From Clostridia bacterium (GTDB lineage: Bacteria > Bacillota > Clostridia > Oscillospirales > CAG-272): a stretch of 6,273 bases of DNA. Below the pieces are notes generated by a model that was not told where the DNA came from, ran no database searches, and was given only the letters and a program-made list of their open reading frames with translations. The position numbers were made by a program, and so were the translations under genes. Positions 5,188-6,273 of the stretch are shown here, in pieces (position 1 is the stretch's first letter; the number at the start of each line of letters is the position of its first letter). The stretch is taken from positions 1 through 6,273 of the forward strand of contig JAFTLM010000282.1 in assembly GCA_017455945.1 (NCBI GenBank). The letters are read 5' to 3'.

Positions 5188-6273
5188 ATGACAAGACTTG
5201 AACAACTGATAGAGGAACTTTGCCCGAATGGAGTTAAGTATTATACATTGAATTCTATTTGCAATGTTTATGATGGCACACACCAAACACCACAATATAC
5301 TGAGTCGGGAATAAAGTTCGCAAGTGTAGAAAATATCGCAGATCCATATGCAACTGAAAAATACATATCCGTTTCTGATTATGAAAAGTATAAAATCAAG
5401 CCACAACGGAATGATTTGCTTATGACACGAATTGGATCAATAGGGGTGTGTACGGTTCTTGAAAGTGATGAACCGTTAGCGTATTATGTTTCATTAGCAT
5501 TATTGCGCCCTAACAATGAGGTGTTGAATAGCAGATATCTAAAATATGCTATTGAAAGTTTGCATTGTCGAAAAGAACTTCGTAAAAGAACGCTTGTTAA
5601 TGCAGTGCCGATAAAGATAAATATGGGTGATATCGGGAAAATAACGCTTCCCGTACCGCCTCTGCCCGTGCAGAGTGAAATTGTCCGTATTTTGGACAAT
5701 TTCACAGAGCTTACAGCAGAGATTACAGCAGAGATTACAGCGAGAAAGAAGCGGTATGAATATTACACTGACCAACTTATGAATTTTGGTGAAGGTGTAA
5801 AGATGATTCCACTCGGTGAAATTGGCTCTGTAAAGATGTGCAAGCGAATCTTGAAATCTCAAACTAATACAACAGGTGGTATTCCATTCTGTAAGATTGG
5901 CACTTTTGGGAAGGCCCCGGATGCTTTCATTTCAGAAGAATTGTTTGAAGAATACAAAGAAAAGTATTCCTATCCACGAAAGGGCGATATTTTGATTTCC
6001 TGTTCTGGAACAATCGGACGAACTGTTGTGTTTGATGGTGAACCTACATACTTCCAAGATTCCAATATCGTATGGCTTGAACACGATGGAACTATTGTCA
6101 CTAACAAATACTTGCAATATTGTTATAAGAAACAACCTTGGCAAATCTCGACAGGTGGCACTATTGCCAGACTATACAACGATAATATACTCAAAGCGAA
6201 AATACCCGTTCCCCCTATTGAAGAACAAGAACGTATTGTAAAAATTCTTGAACGCTTTGATGTTCTCTGTAAT
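5188..6273 (+). CDS. hsdS: Type I restriction-modification specificity subunit HsdS, 3' end beyond window
   Basis: HsdS recognises the two halves of the target sequence and positions HsdM (and HsdR) on DNA. The frame is open for 362 codons up to the window edge. AAAGGG at 5175-5180 lies 7 bases before the ATG. Domain order: first target recognition domain (about 15-153); central conserved helix region (about 154-207) with LPVPPLPVQSEIVRILDNF, the TAEI repeats at 176-183 and ARKKRYEYYTDQL; second target recognition domain (about 208-338) starting PLGEIG; then the second conserved region from IPVPPIEEQERIVKILERF at 339. The two halves thus repeat the same plan. About 40 further residues are expected beyond the window. 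The target sequence cannot be predicted by eye. It is the third gene of the operon with hsdM. The short window-edge cut is not evidence of a broken gene. Confidence 0.95.
   Translation, partial: MTRLEQLIEELCPNGVKYYTLNSICNVYDGTHQTPQYTESGIKFASVENIADPYATEKYISVSDYEKYKIKPQRNDLLMTRIGSIGVCTVLESDEPLAYYVSLALLRPNNEVLNSRYLKYAIESLHCRKELRKRTLVNAVPIKINMGDIGKITLPVPPLPVQSEIVRILDNFTELTAEITAEITARKKRYEYYTDQLMNFGEGVKMIPLGEIGSVKMCKRILKSQTNTTGGIPFCKIGTFGKAPDAFISEELFEEYKEKYSYPRKGDILISCSGTIGRTVVFDGEPTYFQDSNIVWLEHDGTIVTNKYLQYCYKKQPWQISTGGTIARLYNDNILKAKIPVPPIEEQERIVKILERFDVLCN
5713..5742 (+). repeat. 12-bp tandem repeat in hsdS encoding TAEI-TAEI-TA
   Basis: ACAGCAGAGATT occurs twice without interruption (5713-5724, 5725-5736), followed by a partial third unit ACAGCG (5737-5742) and preceded by a degenerate TEL codon trio (5704-5712). 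The units are in frame and sit in the helical spacer between the two recognition domains. In the type IC enzymes EcoR124I and EcoR124II, two against three TAEL units change the target spacer from 6 to 7 bases. Gain or loss of a unit here would keep the frame. Confidence 0.9.

Noticed and set aside
4836..6241. Several minus- and plus-strand frames of 70-107 codons across the small gene and hsdS
   Set aside because: They are shadows of the small gene and the open hsdS frame; none has a ribosome binding site with a plausible product.
1..6273. CRISPR array, tRNA or rRNA genes, insertion sequence ends
   Set aside because: No regularly spaced long repeats, cloverleaf-like segments, rRNA-like sequence or transposase with terminal repeats were seen.

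Overview
The window looks like part of a low-to-moderate GC Clostridia-type genome, perhaps a gut Oscillospiraceae/Ruminococcus-like bacterium. The reasons are strong AGGAGG-type ribosome binding sites, TTGAAA/TATAAT promoters with 17-bp spacers, a GGGtGRT-family protein typical of anaerobic Firmicutes, and an EcoR124-like (type IC) restriction-modification operon. The taxonomic call is inference; no rRNA or tRNA gene is present.

Layout: (1) 3-857 (+) is the 3' part of a housekeeping-like GGGtGRT-family gene with the biased codon use of a highly expressed gene, but with one in-frame amber codon at 252-254. (2) 892-939 is a strong hairpin plus T-run terminator. It is followed at once by the ribosome binding site of a complete tyrosine recombinase gene (950-1900, +). 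This is the likely border between core genome and a defence island. (3) 1901-2006 is a convergent intergenic region with short direct repeats and a bidirectional terminator. (4) 2007-3131 (-) encodes a WYL-WCX transcription regulator. (5) 3132-3298 is a divergent control region in which two promoters face away from each other, each with its -35 box inside one arm of a perfect 12-bp inverted repeat. (6) 3299-6273 (+) is a type I R-M operon: hsdM, a 99-residue leucine-zipper/tail-anchor protein gene, then hsdS, which runs off the window end. hsdR is not in the window.

How the parts work together (inference): the WYL protein probably controls both itself and the hsd operon through the shared 12-bp repeat. 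HsdM and HsdS would form the adenine-N6 methyltransferase that protects the host. The HsdS spacer contains two exact 12-bp units encoding TAEI, the same kind of repeat whose copy number changes target spacing between EcoR124I and EcoR124II. The tyrosine recombinase may be the integrase of the island or a recombinase that shuffles hsdS target domains; the window does not decide this.

The least explained part is the small membrane-tethered zipper protein between hsdM and hsdS. The mirrored operator, the HsdS repeat and the amber codon are the other points most worth following up.
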